Assembly (NCBI GenBank): GCA_005883575.1
Contig: VBFH01000039.1
Span: 1 to 61,224, forward strand
Length of the DNA stretch: 61,224 nt
Origin: Chloroflexota bacterium
GTDB taxonomy: Bacteria; Chloroflexota; Dormibacteria; Dormibacterales; Dormibacteraceae
Direction of reading: 5' to 3'
Shown here: in pieces, positions 8,389-16,501 of the stretch
Numbering within the stretch: the stretch's first letter is position 1
Layout: the number at the start of each line of letters is the position of its first letter
Program-made: the position numbers and the translations under genes
The notes under the pieces: model-generated
What the model was told of the DNA's origin: nothing
The model's database searches: none
What the model saw: the letters and a program-made list of their open reading frames with translations, nothing else

Positions 8389-9031
8389 GCTTGTCCCCTT
8401 TTCCCCTCAACCGGCCAATTATCTGCCCTTCGGCAAGGGCCTCCCGAGCCTCGGGGACGAGCCAGATCAACAGGCCCAGCGCCGCCAGGTACTGCACCCA
8501 CCACCACCCGGTCAGCATGCTCACGAGCAGTCCGGCGAGCGTCACCCCGGCGAGGTACGCGCAGCTGACCGACTCCGCGATGTCGGCGCGCAGCGAGGGG
8601 CTGCCCAGGACGCGGTTGACGCGGCGCTTGAGGTGCGCCAGCAGCGGCATCGCCGCGACGGCGACGGCGCTGATCACGATGCCGGCGATCGAGCCCTCGG
8701 GCGTGAGCCGCAACGCCAGCCCGACGAGCGATGAAATCAAGACATAGGCGCAGAGCAGCACCAGCAGCAGCGCTGAGATCCGGGTGGTCGTCGTCTCGAG
8801 ATCTTCAACCTCGTCTGTGGCGGCGCCCTTCGCCTCGAGCGACAGGCGGCGGAAGACGACGATCCCGCTCAGCAGCTCGATCACAGAGTCGATACCGAAA
8901 GCGGTCAGCAGGACGCTGCGCGCCGCAACTCCCGCGCCGATGCTGATCACCGCCTCGATCAGCATCCATGCGATGGTCGCGACCTCGAGCTGCTTGCCGA
9001 ATCTGAGCGCATTTGCGCGCGTGATCTCCAC
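8381..9031 (-). CDS. CDF-like cation transporter/membrane protein
   Basis: 216 residues, about six membrane helices. The order of motifs resembles cation diffusion facilitators: LTAFGIDSVIELLSGIVV in helix 2, an EV-EDLE charged loop, and a later LRADIAESVSCAYLAGV segment in the place of the usual ADxxHxxxD of helix 5. Several canonical metal ligands are changed (AES in place of the His/Asp site), and there is no C-terminal cytosolic domain, so transport activity is uncertain. It is the first gene of the minus-strand metal operon and overlaps the MgtE/CBS gene by 8 nt. The subfamily is not resolved. Confidence 0.7.
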   Translation of the reverse strand: MEITRANALRFGKQLEVATIAWMLIEAVISIGAGVAARSVLLTAFGIDSVIELLSGIVVFRRLSLEAKGAATDEVEDLETTTTRISALLLVLLCAYVLISSLVGLALRLTPEGSIAGIVISAVAVAAMPLLAHLKRRVNRVLGSPSLRADIAESVSCAYLAGVTLAGLLVSMLTGWWWVQYLAALGLLIWLVPEAREALAEGQIIGRLRGKGDKHE

Positions 9032-9066
9032 GGCAGCATTGTCTGTTAGCTAGGATCGCTTCGGCA

Positions 9067-9822
9067 GTGGCTCTCCGGTCTGAGGCTTATCGCGTGGAAC
9101 TGAGGGGACTCGAAGAGTGGGAGCCCTACCTGAAGAAGCACTCTGGGTTGCCAGGCCCGCGGGCCAACCTCGAGCTCGTCGCTGCGGTCGCCGAGGAAGC
9201 GGATCCCGACCGCTTGTGGCGGTTTTCGGCCTCGAGCGACGAGTTTCTCGCGCTGTGCGGCACCGCGGGGCTCGGCCGGATCGCGCTGCTCGAGCCGGAG
9301 ACGGTGATGACCTGGCTTCGCGAGCTTGCTTCCGACTCGCGCTGGCGCGTGCGCGAAGGTGTCGCGTTGGCGCTGCAGCGTCTGGGTCGCGAGAACATGC
9401 CGAAGCTGCTGGCGGAGATGACTGTGTGGGCGCGCGGTGACGCATTCGTGCAGCGCGCGGCGGTAGCGGGACTGTGCGAGCCGGCGCTGCTGAATAACAA
9501 CGCCGACACGGTCGCCGTGCTCGCGATCCTGGATGGGATCACGAGGTCGTTGGCGTCGACGACCGACCGGCGCGGTGAGGGATTTCGGGTCCTGCGCCGG
9601 GCGCTCGGCTACGGCTGGAGCGTTGCCGGGGCAGGCGCGCCATCCAACGCCAAGCCGTACCTCGAGAAGTGGATCCGCTCAACCGATAAAGATGTGGCAT
9701 GGGTCATGAAGACAAACTTGAGCAAAGCTCGCATGGCCGGCGTTCGCGCGAATCTGGTTGCTTCACGTCCCCACCCAGCGGGGAGGTCGGCGGCGAAGTC
9801 GCCGGGAGGCGGCAAACGTTAA
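9067..9822 (+). CDS. HEAT-repeat-like alpha-helical protein
   Basis: 251 residues from a GTG start. It is all helical, with repeats resembling HEAT/DNA-alkylation-repeat folds, for example MTWLRELASDSRWRVREGVA (~81-100), LQRLGRENMPKLLAEMTVWA and FVQRAAVAGLCEP. The last ~25 residues (SRPHPAGRSAAKSPGGGKR) look like translated intergenic sequence: the DNA there is a GC-rich imperfect inverted repeat. The gene is divergent from the metal operon (36 nt between starts). No catalytic residues are recognised; a protein- or nucleic-acid-binding scaffold is possible. Its 3' end overlaps the next gene if that gene uses its only ATG. Confidence 0.7.
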   Translation: MALRSEAYRVELRGLEEWEPYLKKHSGLPGPRANLELVAAVAEEADPDRLWRFSASSDEFLALCGTAGLGRIALLEPETVMTWLRELASDSRWRVREGVALALQRLGRENMPKLLAEMTVWARGDAFVQRAAVAGLCEPALLNNNADTVAVLAILDGITRSLASTTDRRGEGFRVLRRALGYGWSVAGAGAPSNAKPYLEKWIRSTDKDVAWVMKTNLSKARMAGVRANLVASRPHPAGRSAAKSPGGGKR

Positions 9823-10235
9823 GGATTCCCGACACTGCATTTGAAGTTCTCGGGTCAGGCCGGCTTGCCCACATCGTCACGCTCAACCCCGACGGCAGCC
9901 CGCAGATGTCGTGTGTGTGGGTCGGCGTCGACGACGGCGAAATCGTGCTGGCGTCGCTTCCCCGAAACCGCAAGGTCCGAAACATCGAGCGCGATCCGCG
10001 CGTGATTCTTTCCATCGAAACGGGACGCAAAGGCCGCAACGGGCTGGATGAATATCTCGTCGTCGCAGGCCGCGGGCGCGTGGTGCAGGGCGGAGCGCCG
10101 GAGGTGCTGCAGCGCCTGGCTCACGTCTACATGGGACCGACGGCCAAGTTTCCGCCCATGCCCAACCCTCCGCCTGGCTTTGTGATCCGCATCGAGCCGC
10201 AAAGGTTCAGCGGCAACGGGCCCTGGAACGATTAG
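9699..10235 (+). CDS. PPOX-class F420-dependent oxidoreductase
   Basis: The split-barrel flavin/F420-binding domain starts near 9825 (IPDTAFEVLGSGRLAHIVTL) and continues with NPDGSPQMSCVWVGVDDGEI and LPRNRKVRNIERDPRVILSI, typical of the PPOX/F420 family, ending GNGPWND. The only in-frame ATG is at 9699, which adds ~42 residues of non-domain sequence and overlaps the HEAT gene by 124 nt. No ATG, GTG or TTG lies between 9822 and the domain, so the true start is unresolved (a rare ATT at 9825, or an indel). Such enzymes use F420H2 or FMN to reduce small organic substrates. The gene is convergent with the F420-type gene that ends at 10236. Confidence 0.8.
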   Translation: MGHEDKLEQSSHGRRSRESGCFTSPPSGEVGGEVAGRRQTLRIPDTAFEVLGSGRLAHIVTLNPDGSPQMSCVWVGVDDGEIVLASLPRNRKVRNIERDPRVILSIETGRKGRNGLDEYLVVAGRGRVVQGGAPEVLQRLAHVYMGPTAKFPPMPNPPPGFVIRIEPQRFSGNGPWND

Positions 10236-10667
10236 CTAGATTTTTTCCAGGACGACGATCGGGATCTCACGTGAGGTGAGCTTCTGCTGCTGGTCGAGGT
10301 ACTCGATGAGCTTCGCAAGCTCAGTTCGCTCGGCCGGATCGGCAACCCGCGCTTTGACCTGAAAGTTCTCGGCTCCGACCTCGACATTCGCCACGGGATT
10401 GGCCTGCAGGTTGGCGAACCAATGCGGTGATTTCGGCGCTCCATTGTCCGAGGCTATGATCGCGTAGCGATCGCCGTAAGAGCGATAGCCGACCACGACT
10501 GTGCGTGGCGCGAACGATTTCGAGCCGGTCGTGGTCAGGAGGAGAAGCTGCCTGCCCTCCATCGGGCCGCTGAGCTTGCCACCGGTTGCGCGGAACTCCT
10601 GAATGAGCTTCGCATTGAACGCCTTCATGTCCGGCGGGATCTGCGGTCGCTGCGGCTGGCTCGACAT
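10236..10667 (-). CDS. Nitroreductase/deazaflavin (F420)-dependent oxidoreductase, Ddn family
   Basis: 143 residues, the compact split-barrel family that includes mycobacterial Ddn. Characteristic stretches are IQEFRATGGKLSG, LLLLTTTGSKSFAPRTV, RYAIIASDNGAPKSPHWFAN and LQANPVANVEVGAENFQV. The function in the family is F420H2-dependent reduction of quinones or nitro compounds, often at the membrane. Its stop codon begins one base after the stop of the convergent PPOX gene, so the two share a zero-length intergenic junction. Together with the Ddn-like gene at 21845 this indicates that the host makes coenzyme F420. Confidence 0.88.
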   Translation of the reverse strand: MSSQPQRPQIPPDMKAFNAKLIQEFRATGGKLSGPMEGRQLLLLTTTGSKSFAPRTVVVGYRSYGDRYAIIASDNGAPKSPHWFANLQANPVANVEVGAENFQVKARVADPAERTELAKLIEYLDQQQKLTSREIPIVVLEKI

Positions 10668-10734
10668 GTCTTTACATCACCACGCACAACAAGTATGGCC
10701 TGGCCCGGTCCCGTTCCCTACATAGGAGGTTCTA

Positions 10735-11160
10735 ATGACTCAGAGCACAGTGGTTCTGTTGGTGGTCGGCGTAGTGATCGTGCTCATCGTGGTCGGGCTG
10801 ATCGTCGCGCTGACCAAGCGCGGATCACGATTGCGCCCACTGCCGGATGAGTCGCGCGACCGGTTTGCGCGATCGTGGCACGCGATCGAGGGTCGGTTCA
10901 TCGAAGATCCGCGAGCGGCCGTTCAGGAGGCTGACAAGATCGTGGTCATGATCTTGAGCGAACGCGGAGCGAAACTCGACGATAACAAGCGACTACCGGA
11001 CGACATGCGCCTCGCGAGGGAGGCCGCCGCCAGCGACGAGGGGCGGCAGGGCACCGAAGGAATGCGCCGCGCGATGGTGCAATACAAGCGCATCGTCGAT
11101 GACGCCGTCGGCCCTTCGCGACTGAAGAGAGAGGACTACCGCAGGGAGGTTGCTTCATGA
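10735..11160 (+). CDS. Single-pass membrane protein, paralogous to the next gene
   Basis: 141 residues with a strong ribosome site (AGGAGG 7 nt before the ATG). Residues 5-28 are a membrane anchor (VVLLVVGVVIVLIVVGLIVA). The cytosolic part carries RFARSWHAIEGRFIEDPRAAVQEADKI, a helical module seen in many actinobacterial-type hypothetical proteins, followed by a charged helical tail. The same module (RFEQIQSEFIDDPKSAVKKAE) occurs in the downstream gene, which overlaps by 4 nt (ATGA). The two are therefore a tandem, translationally coupled paralogous pair. The function is unknown. Confidence 0.75.
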   Translation: MTQSTVVLLVVGVVIVLIVVGLIVALTKRGSRLRPLPDESRDRFARSWHAIEGRFIEDPRAAVQEADKIVVMILSERGAKLDDNKRLPDDMRLAREAAASDEGRQGTEGMRRAMVQYKRIVDDAVGPSRLKREDYRREVAS

Positions 11161-11639
11161 GCGACACGCGTGACATGCGGACTGAACGAGACATGCGCAG
11201 CGACCGGGACATGCGCAGCGACACGATGGAAAGAGACATGCCGGTCGAGCGCGAGCGGCCGCGCGAGGAGCGGCGGCCCATGCCGCAAACGACGACCGAA
11301 CCGATGCGGACCAATCCCGAAGCCACGCCCAAAACGCGTGTGGCCGAAGGCAAACCCGCGATGGGCACTCAGATGGACATGTGGCCTGACATGGACGATT
11401 TTCGCCAGCGTTTCGAGCAGATTCAGTCGGAGTTCATCGACGACCCGAAGTCGGCCGTGAAGAAGGCCGAGCACCTGATTGAAGAGGCCGTCGAGCGCAT
11501 CACCAAGACGATGCGCGAGCGGATGCAAGCGATGCACCGCGACGTGGACGAAAAGGACGGCGACACCGAGCAGCTCAGGCTGACGATGCGGAGCTATCGA
11601 ATGTTCATCGAGTCGATGGGGAGCCGCCGAGCGGCCTAG
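11157..11639 (+). CDS. Soluble paralogue with RDMRSD-type N-terminal repeats
   Basis: 160 residues. The N-terminus has degenerate short repeats (RDMRTE, RDMRSD, RDMRSD, then MERDMPVERE), highly charged and probably disordered. From ~79 onward comes DDFRQRFEQIQSEFIDDPKS and a helical domain (AEHLIEEAVERI) paralogous to the upstream membrane protein, but without a membrane anchor. Translation is coupled to the upstream gene by an ATGA overlap. The pair may form a heteromer through the shared domain; that is inference. Confidence 0.72.
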   Translation: MSDTRDMRTERDMRSDRDMRSDTMERDMPVERERPREERRPMPQTTTEPMRTNPEATPKTRVAEGKPAMGTQMDMWPDMDDFRQRFEQIQSEFIDDPKSAVKKAEHLIEEAVERITKTMRERMQAMHRDVDEKDGDTEQLRLTMRSYRMFIESMGSRRAA

Positions 11640-11664
11640 CGCTCAGTGCAGTAGGACCTGTCAC

Positions 11665-11703
11665 CGCTGGTCAGTCGCGACCGCTTGGTTGCGATGACCA
11701 GCG
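11665..11703. terminator. Long hairpin between convergent genes
   Basis: A 39-nt inverted repeat: CGCTGGTCA (11665-11673) pairs with TGACCAGCG (11695-11703), and inside it TCGC/GCGA and GACC/GGTT close a GCTT loop with one bulged G. It lies 26 nt after the stop of the paralogue pair and 11 nt before the stop of the convergent small gene, so it can terminate both. Confidence 0.6.
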
Positions 11704-11713
11704 TAAGCCAGGC

Positions 11714-11995
11714 CTACAGGCCGGTCGCTGCGGTGACCAGGACCTGCGCGCCGCGGCGGTCGATGCTGATTCGGAGTTGCGCGCCGGCAGGTTCATCACC
11801 GCCGTTTCGCATCACAGGCTGCAGCTCGACGTAGTCGAAGCCCGCATCCTGAGCCCATCGCGCCAACTCACTCAGCTTCCGTCCGAGTTCTCGCTCGCGT
11901 TCCGCGACTACCGTTTCGTTGACGACTGTTTTTGTTTCGCTCAATTTCAACCCCGGCCCGTGCCGTAGCCCGTACAACGCGCAGCCTACGCGCAA
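11714..11995 (-). CDS. Small hypothetical protein
   Basis: At most 93 residues. Translation may start further in, at one of the two TTG codons around KLSETK, which would give about 75-77 residues. The sequence is helical and charged in the middle (VVAERERELGRKLSELARWA) and then strand-like (LRISIDRRGAQVLVTAATGL). No family is recognised. It is a lone minus-strand gene behind a long bidirectional hairpin and 165 nt downstream of tRNA-Arg, with AT-rich upstream DNA (11995-12060) that could hold a promoter. The evidence that it is expressed is only the intact frame and the composition. Confidence 0.45.
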   Translation of the reverse strand: MRVGCALYGLRHGPGLKLSETKTVVNETVVAERERELGRKLSELARWAQDAGFDYVELQPVMRNGGDEPAGAQLRISIDRRGAQVLVTAATGL

Positions 11996-12160
11996 AATTG
12001 CGCGCGGGCAATTTATTTAATTCAATTCGGCCGAGAGGTGTTGATTTCGCCCGAGAATTTCGGACCACTCAGTCCACTCTGCCGGAAGAGCGCAAATCAT
12101 GAAGGTAGATGGCCTACTAATCGCGGCAGTCGAGCGAAATCGCACAACGTGGCAAAAAAG

Positions 12161-12233
12161 TGCCCCGCGAGGGATTCGAACCCCCGACCCTCTGTTTAGA
12201 AGACAGATGCTCTATCCACTGAGCTAGCGGGGC
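12161..12233 (-). tRNA. tRNA-Arg (anticodon UCU)
   Basis: On the minus strand a full cloverleaf folds: acceptor GCCCCGC/GCGGGGC, D arm TAGCTCAGTGGATAGAGCA, anticodon arm CTGT-CTTCTAA-ACAG giving anticodon TCT, and T arm GGGGGTTCGAATCCC. No CCA is encoded. It reads AGA codons, which are rare in this GC-rich DNA. Confidence 0.95.
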
Positions 12234-12265
12234 GGCACGGCTATTCGGGAGAATACCCGCAGGGG

Positions 12266-13801
12266 GTGGCGGGCAACACGAGCGAAAAGCTCCAGCAGTT
12301 GAGGCAGATCCTGGCCGAGGTCACCGACCTCAACCGCGCCGCGATGCTGCTCGAGTGGGACCAGGAAACCTACATGCCGGCGGGCGGCGTGCAAGGTCGG
12401 GCCGACCAGCTGTCCACTCTCCTGCGACTGTCCCACGTGCGATTCATCTCCGACGAGGTCGGCCGGCTGCTCGAGTCACTGGAGGACGAGGTCGCGGGAC
12501 TTGCTTTCGAGTCCGACGAGGCCAGCATCGTGCGCGTCACCCGGCGCGACTACGACCAGGCTTGCAAGCTTCCCCCCGACCTGGTCGCCGAGATCGCGCG
12601 CGCGGGTTCGGTGGCCAGGCCCGTGTGGGAGAAGGCCCGGCACGACGAGAACTTCACCCTGTTCGCGCCCTATCTCGAGAAGAACGTCGAGCTCAACCGC
12701 CGCATAGCCGACGCACTCGGCTACAAGGACAAGCCGTATGACGCCCTCATCGACCGCAGCGAGCCCGGTATGACTACCGCCGAGCTCGCGGCCATATTCG
12801 CTGAGCTCAAGCAAGCGATCGTGCCTCTGGTCGCGGACATCGCCCGCCATAGCGAGGCGGTCGATGACAGCGTCCTGTATCGCGGATTCGACCCGGACCT
12901 GCAGCTTTCGTATGCGCTCGATGTCGTCAAAAGGCTCGGCTATGACCTGGTGCGCGGACGCCAGGACATTTCCACGCATCCCTTCTCGACCGGCTTCGGC
13001 CCCGGCGACGTGCGCATCACCACCCGTGTCTCCCGCGACTTCTTCAACGAGTGTCTCTTCGGATCGATTCATGAGTCCGGACACGCCATGTACAACCAGG
13101 GCATGAGCACCGAGATCGACCGCACGCCGCTGTGGGACGGCGCCTCGCCCGGCGTGCACGAGTCGCAGTCAAGGTTGTGGGAAAACGTGGTCGGCCGCAG
13201 CCTGCCGTTCTGGCGCCACTTTTACCCAAGCCTTCAGGCGGTCTTTCCCGAACCCCTTCGGGGTGTGGACGTGACGGCGTTCTACCGCGCGGTCAACAAA
13301 TCGCAGCCCTCGTTCATCCGCGTCGAGGCCGACGAGGTCACGTACAACATGCATGTCCTGCTCCGCTTCGAGCTGGAGAACGAGCTGCTGGAAGGGACGC
13401 TCAAGGTCAAAGACGTACCTGAGGCATGGAACACGCGCTTCAAGTCTTACCTTGGTCTCGACGTCCCCAACGACCGCGAAGGCGCGCTGCAGGACATTCA
13501 CTGGTCATTCGTGAGCTTCGGCATTTTTCCCGGTTACACGATCGGCAACCTGATCAGCGCGCAGCTCATGGAGAAGATCCGGGCAGACATGCCCGATCTC
13601 GACGCGCAGATCGAGCAGGGTCAGTTCGCCACTCTCCTGAGCTGGCTACGCAAGTACGTGCATCGGCACGGGCGCAAGTTCACACCCAACGAGCTGCTGG
13701 AACGCGTGACGGGCAAGCCGCTTACCGCGGCGCCCTGGATCGCTTACGTGCAGAAGAAGTTCGGGGCGCTGTACGGACTCCAGGCTGCGCACCGTTCGTA
13801 A
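12266..13801 (+). CDS. M32 family metallocarboxypeptidase (Taq type)
   Basis: 511 residues, the normal length for the family, from a GTG start (12266) preceded by a GGGGG stretch. The zinc motif HESGH is at residues 269-273 (HExxH, metal ligands His269 and His273 and catalytic Glu270). It is followed by the family signatures GVHESQSRLWEN and, in the C-terminal half, IRVEADEVTYNMHVLLRFELE. The enzyme removes C-terminal amino acids from peptides in the cytosol. The gene is free-standing. Its last 80 nt overlap the convergent nitrilase gene on the other strand. Confidence 0.95.
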   Translation: MAGNTSEKLQQLRQILAEVTDLNRAAMLLEWDQETYMPAGGVQGRADQLSTLLRLSHVRFISDEVGRLLESLEDEVAGLAFESDEASIVRVTRRDYDQACKLPPDLVAEIARAGSVARPVWEKARHDENFTLFAPYLEKNVELNRRIADALGYKDKPYDALIDRSEPGMTTAELAAIFAELKQAIVPLVADIARHSEAVDDSVLYRGFDPDLQLSYALDVVKRLGYDLVRGRQDISTHPFSTGFGPGDVRITTRVSRDFFNECLFGSIHESGHAMYNQGMSTEIDRTPLWDGASPGVHESQSRLWENVVGRSLPFWRHFYPSLQAVFPEPLRGVDVTAFYRAVNKSQPSFIRVEADEVTYNMHVLLRFELENELLEGTLKVKDVPEAWNTRFKSYLGLDVPNDREGALQDIHWSFVSFGIFPGYTIGNLISAQLMEKIRADMPDLDAQIEQGQFATLLSWLRKYVHRHGRKFTPNELLERVTGKPLTAAPWIAYVQKKFGALYGLQAAHRS

Positions 13802-14759
13802 GGTCCGAGCCGAAGTCGATCGGCGTCCGCGCTTCGCGGTTCACCTCGAGCCTGAAGATGTCCGGCCGGCCGTAATGCCCCGCCACGTCCAGCGTCCGCT
13901 TGGCGGCTGACGACGTCGCGGGGTCGCAATCGGCGTAGATGATGCCGTGCTGCGCGTGCAGCGGACCGGCGACGATGTTGCCTCGAGGATCGACGACCAC
14001 CGAGTCGCCGGGGTTGTACCAGTCCGCCAGGTCCGGAAAGATCTGGGCCCGTTTCGGAAAGTCGGTCGGGATGTCCTTGCCGCGCATCGCGCAGCCGTTG
14101 CCGAGCACCCAGCACCGACCCTCGGCCGCGATGTGGCGCATCGACGAGATCCACGTCTCGCCCTCATCCCATGTGGGCGCGATGTATATCTCGCATCCCT
14201 GCGCGAACAGCGCAAACCTGGGGAGCGGCATGTAGTTCTCCCAGCAGATCAATCCACCCACGCGCCCCATCGGCGTCTCGACCACGCGCAGCCCGCTCGC
14301 GTCGCCCTGCCCCCAAACCATGCGCTCCGGGTTGGTGGGGACGAGCTTGCGATGCCGGTTCAGGATCGTGCCGTCCGGCCCGATCAGAACGACGGTGTTG
14401 TAGAGCGTTCCCCGGCTGAACTCACCGTCGCGCTCGTGAAGGCCGACCGATACGGTCAGCTTCAGCCGCCGCGCCGCCGTCTGCAGAGGCTCGAGGTCAC
14501 CGGCCTTGAGGTCGACCGCGTTCTCGATCAGCCGCCGGTGGATCTCCGCGGTCAGGCTGTAATCGCCACCCGGGCGCAGCCTCCAAAGCCACTCGGGATA
14601 TCCGGGTAGCCAGGTCTCGGGAAACGACACCAGCCTCGCTCCCTTGGCCGCGGCCTCCTCGAGCAGCGCAACGCCACGTTCAAGAGTTTTCTGCCGGTGC
14701 AACGTGACCGGCGGATGCTGGACGACCGCAACTTTGTGCGAGCCGGCGCGATCAGGCAC
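13722..14759 (-). CDS. Nitrilase-type carbon-nitrogen hydrolase
   Basis: 345 residues. The catalytic triad of the CN-hydrolase fold is visible: Glu48 (FPETWLPGYPEW), Lys138 (HRKLVPT) and Cys172 (LICWENYMPL). The WENY context and the LPGYP motif match true nitrilases (branch 1) rather than amidases. It would convert a nitrile to the acid and ammonia. The start overlaps the stop of the upstream HMG-CoA-lyase-like gene by 8 nt, so the two form an operon. The last ~28 residues, encoded antisense to the peptidase gene, are Arg/Ser-rich and probably an extension without a fold. Confidence 0.9.
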   Translation of the reverse strand: MPDRAGSHKVAVVQHPPVTLHRQKTLERGVALLEEAAAKGARLVSFPETWLPGYPEWLWRLRPGGDYSLTAEIHRRLIENAVDLKAGDLEPLQTAARRLKLTVSVGLHERDGEFSRGTLYNTVVLIGPDGTILNRHRKLVPTNPERMVWGQGDASGLRVVETPMGRVGGLICWENYMPLPRFALFAQGCEIYIAPTWDEGETWISSMRHIAAEGRCWVLGNGCAMRGKDIPTDFPKRAQIFPDLADWYNPGDSVVVDPRGNIVAGPLHAQHGIIYADCDPATSSAAKRTLDVAGHYGRPDIFRLEVNREARTPIDFGSDLTNGAQPGVRTAPRTSSARKRSRAPR

Positions 14760-15639
14760 TGCTCACAGGGTAGTCGCCGGCGCGAGCAAGCATGCCAGGC
14801 AGGCCCTTGCCCAGCTGCGTACCCAGCCAGCGGGACGTTTCGATCACGGCGTCCAGGTTGATGCCGGTGTCGACGCCGAGGCCGCGCATGAGGTAGATCA
14901 GATCCTCGGTGGCGATGTTGCCGGTCGCATTGGGAGCGAAAGGGCAGCCGCCGGTCCCGCCGACCGACGCGTCGAGCGAAACGACGCCTTCTTCCACCGC
15001 GACCGCGGCGTTCGCGTAACCCGTATTGCGGGTGTTGTGAAAATGGGCGCCGACCGCTGCGCCCAGGCCTCGCGCGCCGCGTACCAGCCCGTGCACCTGG
15101 GGCGGCACGCCCACCCCGATGGTGTCGGCAAGGCAGACCTCGTCCGGCGGTACGGCCATCAGGTGCTCCACGATCTTCAGGACACGCTCCGGCGGTACTG
15201 GGCCCTCGAACGGGCAACCGAAGGCGACGCTGATCGTCACAGTGATCGGCATGCGGTCGCTCCGCGCCCGCGCGACCAGGGCGAGCGCCGTCTTCAATCC
15301 CTCAGCGGTGGTGGCGTTCTGGTTGCGTCGACCGAACTCGTCCGTGGCGGCAAACGCGTAGTGCGCCTCGTCCACGCCCGCGGCAACCGCCCGCTCGTAC
15401 CCCTTTTCATTGAGCACGAGGCCCGCGTAAACCGTGTCCGACCGGCGGTGAAGCGCCGCCATCACCTCTTCGGCGCCGGCCATCTGGGGCACGAGCTTGG
15501 GGTTGACGAAGCTCGCTGCCTCCATCCGCTTCACGCCCGCCGCCGCGAGGCGGTCGCAGAGCTCGGCGCGGACCGATGGCTGGAGCGTCTTGGCCTCGTT
15601 CTGCAAGCCATCACGAGGCCCGACGTCGCAGACGATCAC
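14752..15639 (-). CDS. Hydroxymethylglutaryl-CoA lyase-like enzyme (DRE-TIM family)
   Basis: 295 residues from a GTG start. It is a TIM-barrel acyl-CoA lyase with the opening motif CDVGPRDGLQNE, the metal-binding HFHNTRNTGYAN, and the Cys-containing active-site loop GGTGGCPFAPNATGNIATED, all of HMG-CoA lyase type. The family cleaves HMG-CoA to acetoacetate and acetyl-CoA at the end of leucine breakdown; related members act on other hydroxyacyl-CoAs. No other leucine-degradation genes are in the window, and its only operon partner is the nitrilase, so the true substrate may differ. Confidence 0.85.
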   Translation of the reverse strand: MIVCDVGPRDGLQNEAKTLQPSVRAELCDRLAAAGVKRMEAASFVNPKLVPQMAGAEEVMAALHRRSDTVYAGLVLNEKGYERAVAAGVDEAHYAFAATDEFGRRNQNATTAEGLKTALALVARARSDRMPITVTISVAFGCPFEGPVPPERVLKIVEHLMAVPPDEVCLADTIGVGVPPQVHGLVRGARGLGAAVGAHFHNTRNTGYANAAVAVEEGVVSLDASVGGTGGCPFAPNATGNIATEDLIYLMRGLGVDTGINLDAVIETSRWLGTQLGKGLPGMLARAGDYPVSSA

Positions 15640-15674
15640 ATTAGATAAGGTAGAGGCCCGTCCCCGACCGCGCG

Positions 15675-16490
15675 CTACCCCTGGATCAGGTCCGACATCG
15701 GAGTCGCCTTCGCCGTCTGACCCAACCGTTTGACCCCGAGCAGGTCCTCGATCGTGGCCAGCAGCGAGTAATGCGTGTAGGCGCGGGTGCTCGAGCGGTG
15801 GCTCATCCCCGGGGCGATCACCAGTGTCAGCACGCGATTGTCACCGTTCGAGTCGTCTTCGTCCCAGGTGATGAACAGCACGCCACCGGATTTCCACGCG
15901 TCCGAGGCGGTGATCTGATCCACCTGCTGGCGAAGCCAGGCGTCGCCCACAGAGACATCGCAGTCGTGCGTGTCGTGGCAGCGGTCAGGAGTGATCCAGG
16001 AGAAGCGCGGGGTCTTGCCCCCAAGATCGCCCGCCAACTCGCTTATCGGTACCACGTTCGATGGGCACGCGCCCCCGTAAAAGGCAAAGGGATTGTGACC
16101 TGGGTCGTACGGTAGCGGGCTGTCCAGGCACCCCGCGTCTGTCATGCCATCCATGTAGGCGCGCCAGCTGATCCCCGCCCGGGTCAGCTCGCTGCCGATG
16201 TCCTGTCGCGGGAGGGCGCGGTAGCTGTCGTCGTCTATCCCCCATGTCGAGCCTGACGTGAGTGCCAGATAGTTCGGCACGCTGGGGTGCGATACGGCGT
16301 GGTAGTTGTCGGCCACTCGGTACTTCGCCGCGACCGACGCGATAAAGGTTCCGCTCAGCGCCTGTTGGGCCGAGTGATTCTCCATGACGATCAGGAACAC
16401 ATGGCGCGGCTGGGAGGAAGGCGTCGATGTCGACTGCGCGCACGCCGCGAACAGGACGGCAGGAAGCGCAAGCAAGGCGCGGCGCCGCAT
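15675..16490 (-). CDS. Secreted lipoprotein phosphoesterase (acid phosphatase-like, PF04185 type)
   Basis: 271 residues. The N-terminus LLALPAVLFAAC is a lipobox, with Cys at residue 17 as the lipid site. The phosphoesterase core shows VFLIVMENHSAQQAL (family nucleophile region), HAVSHPSVPNYLALTSGSTW, and the metal-binding ITWDEDDSNGDNRVLTLVIA near the C-terminus. The family includes phospholipase C-like and acid phosphatases of the alkaline-phosphatase superfamily. It is anchored outside the membrane and would release phosphate from organic esters. It follows the GH42 gene region by only 11 nt but is probably an independent unit. Confidence 0.85.
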   Translation of the reverse strand: MRRRALLALPAVLFAACAQSTSTPSSQPRHVFLIVMENHSAQQALSGTFIASVAAKYRVADNYHAVSHPSVPNYLALTSGSTWGIDDDSYRALPRQDIGSELTRAGISWRAYMDGMTDAGCLDSPLPYDPGHNPFAFYGGACPSNVVPISELAGDLGGKTPRFSWITPDRCHDTHDCDVSVGDAWLRQQVDQITASDAWKSGGVLFITWDEDDSNGDNRVLTLVIAPGMSHRSSTRAYTHYSLLATIEDLLGVKRLGQTAKATPMSDLIQG

Positions 16491-16501
16491 TGATATCGAG
16501 G

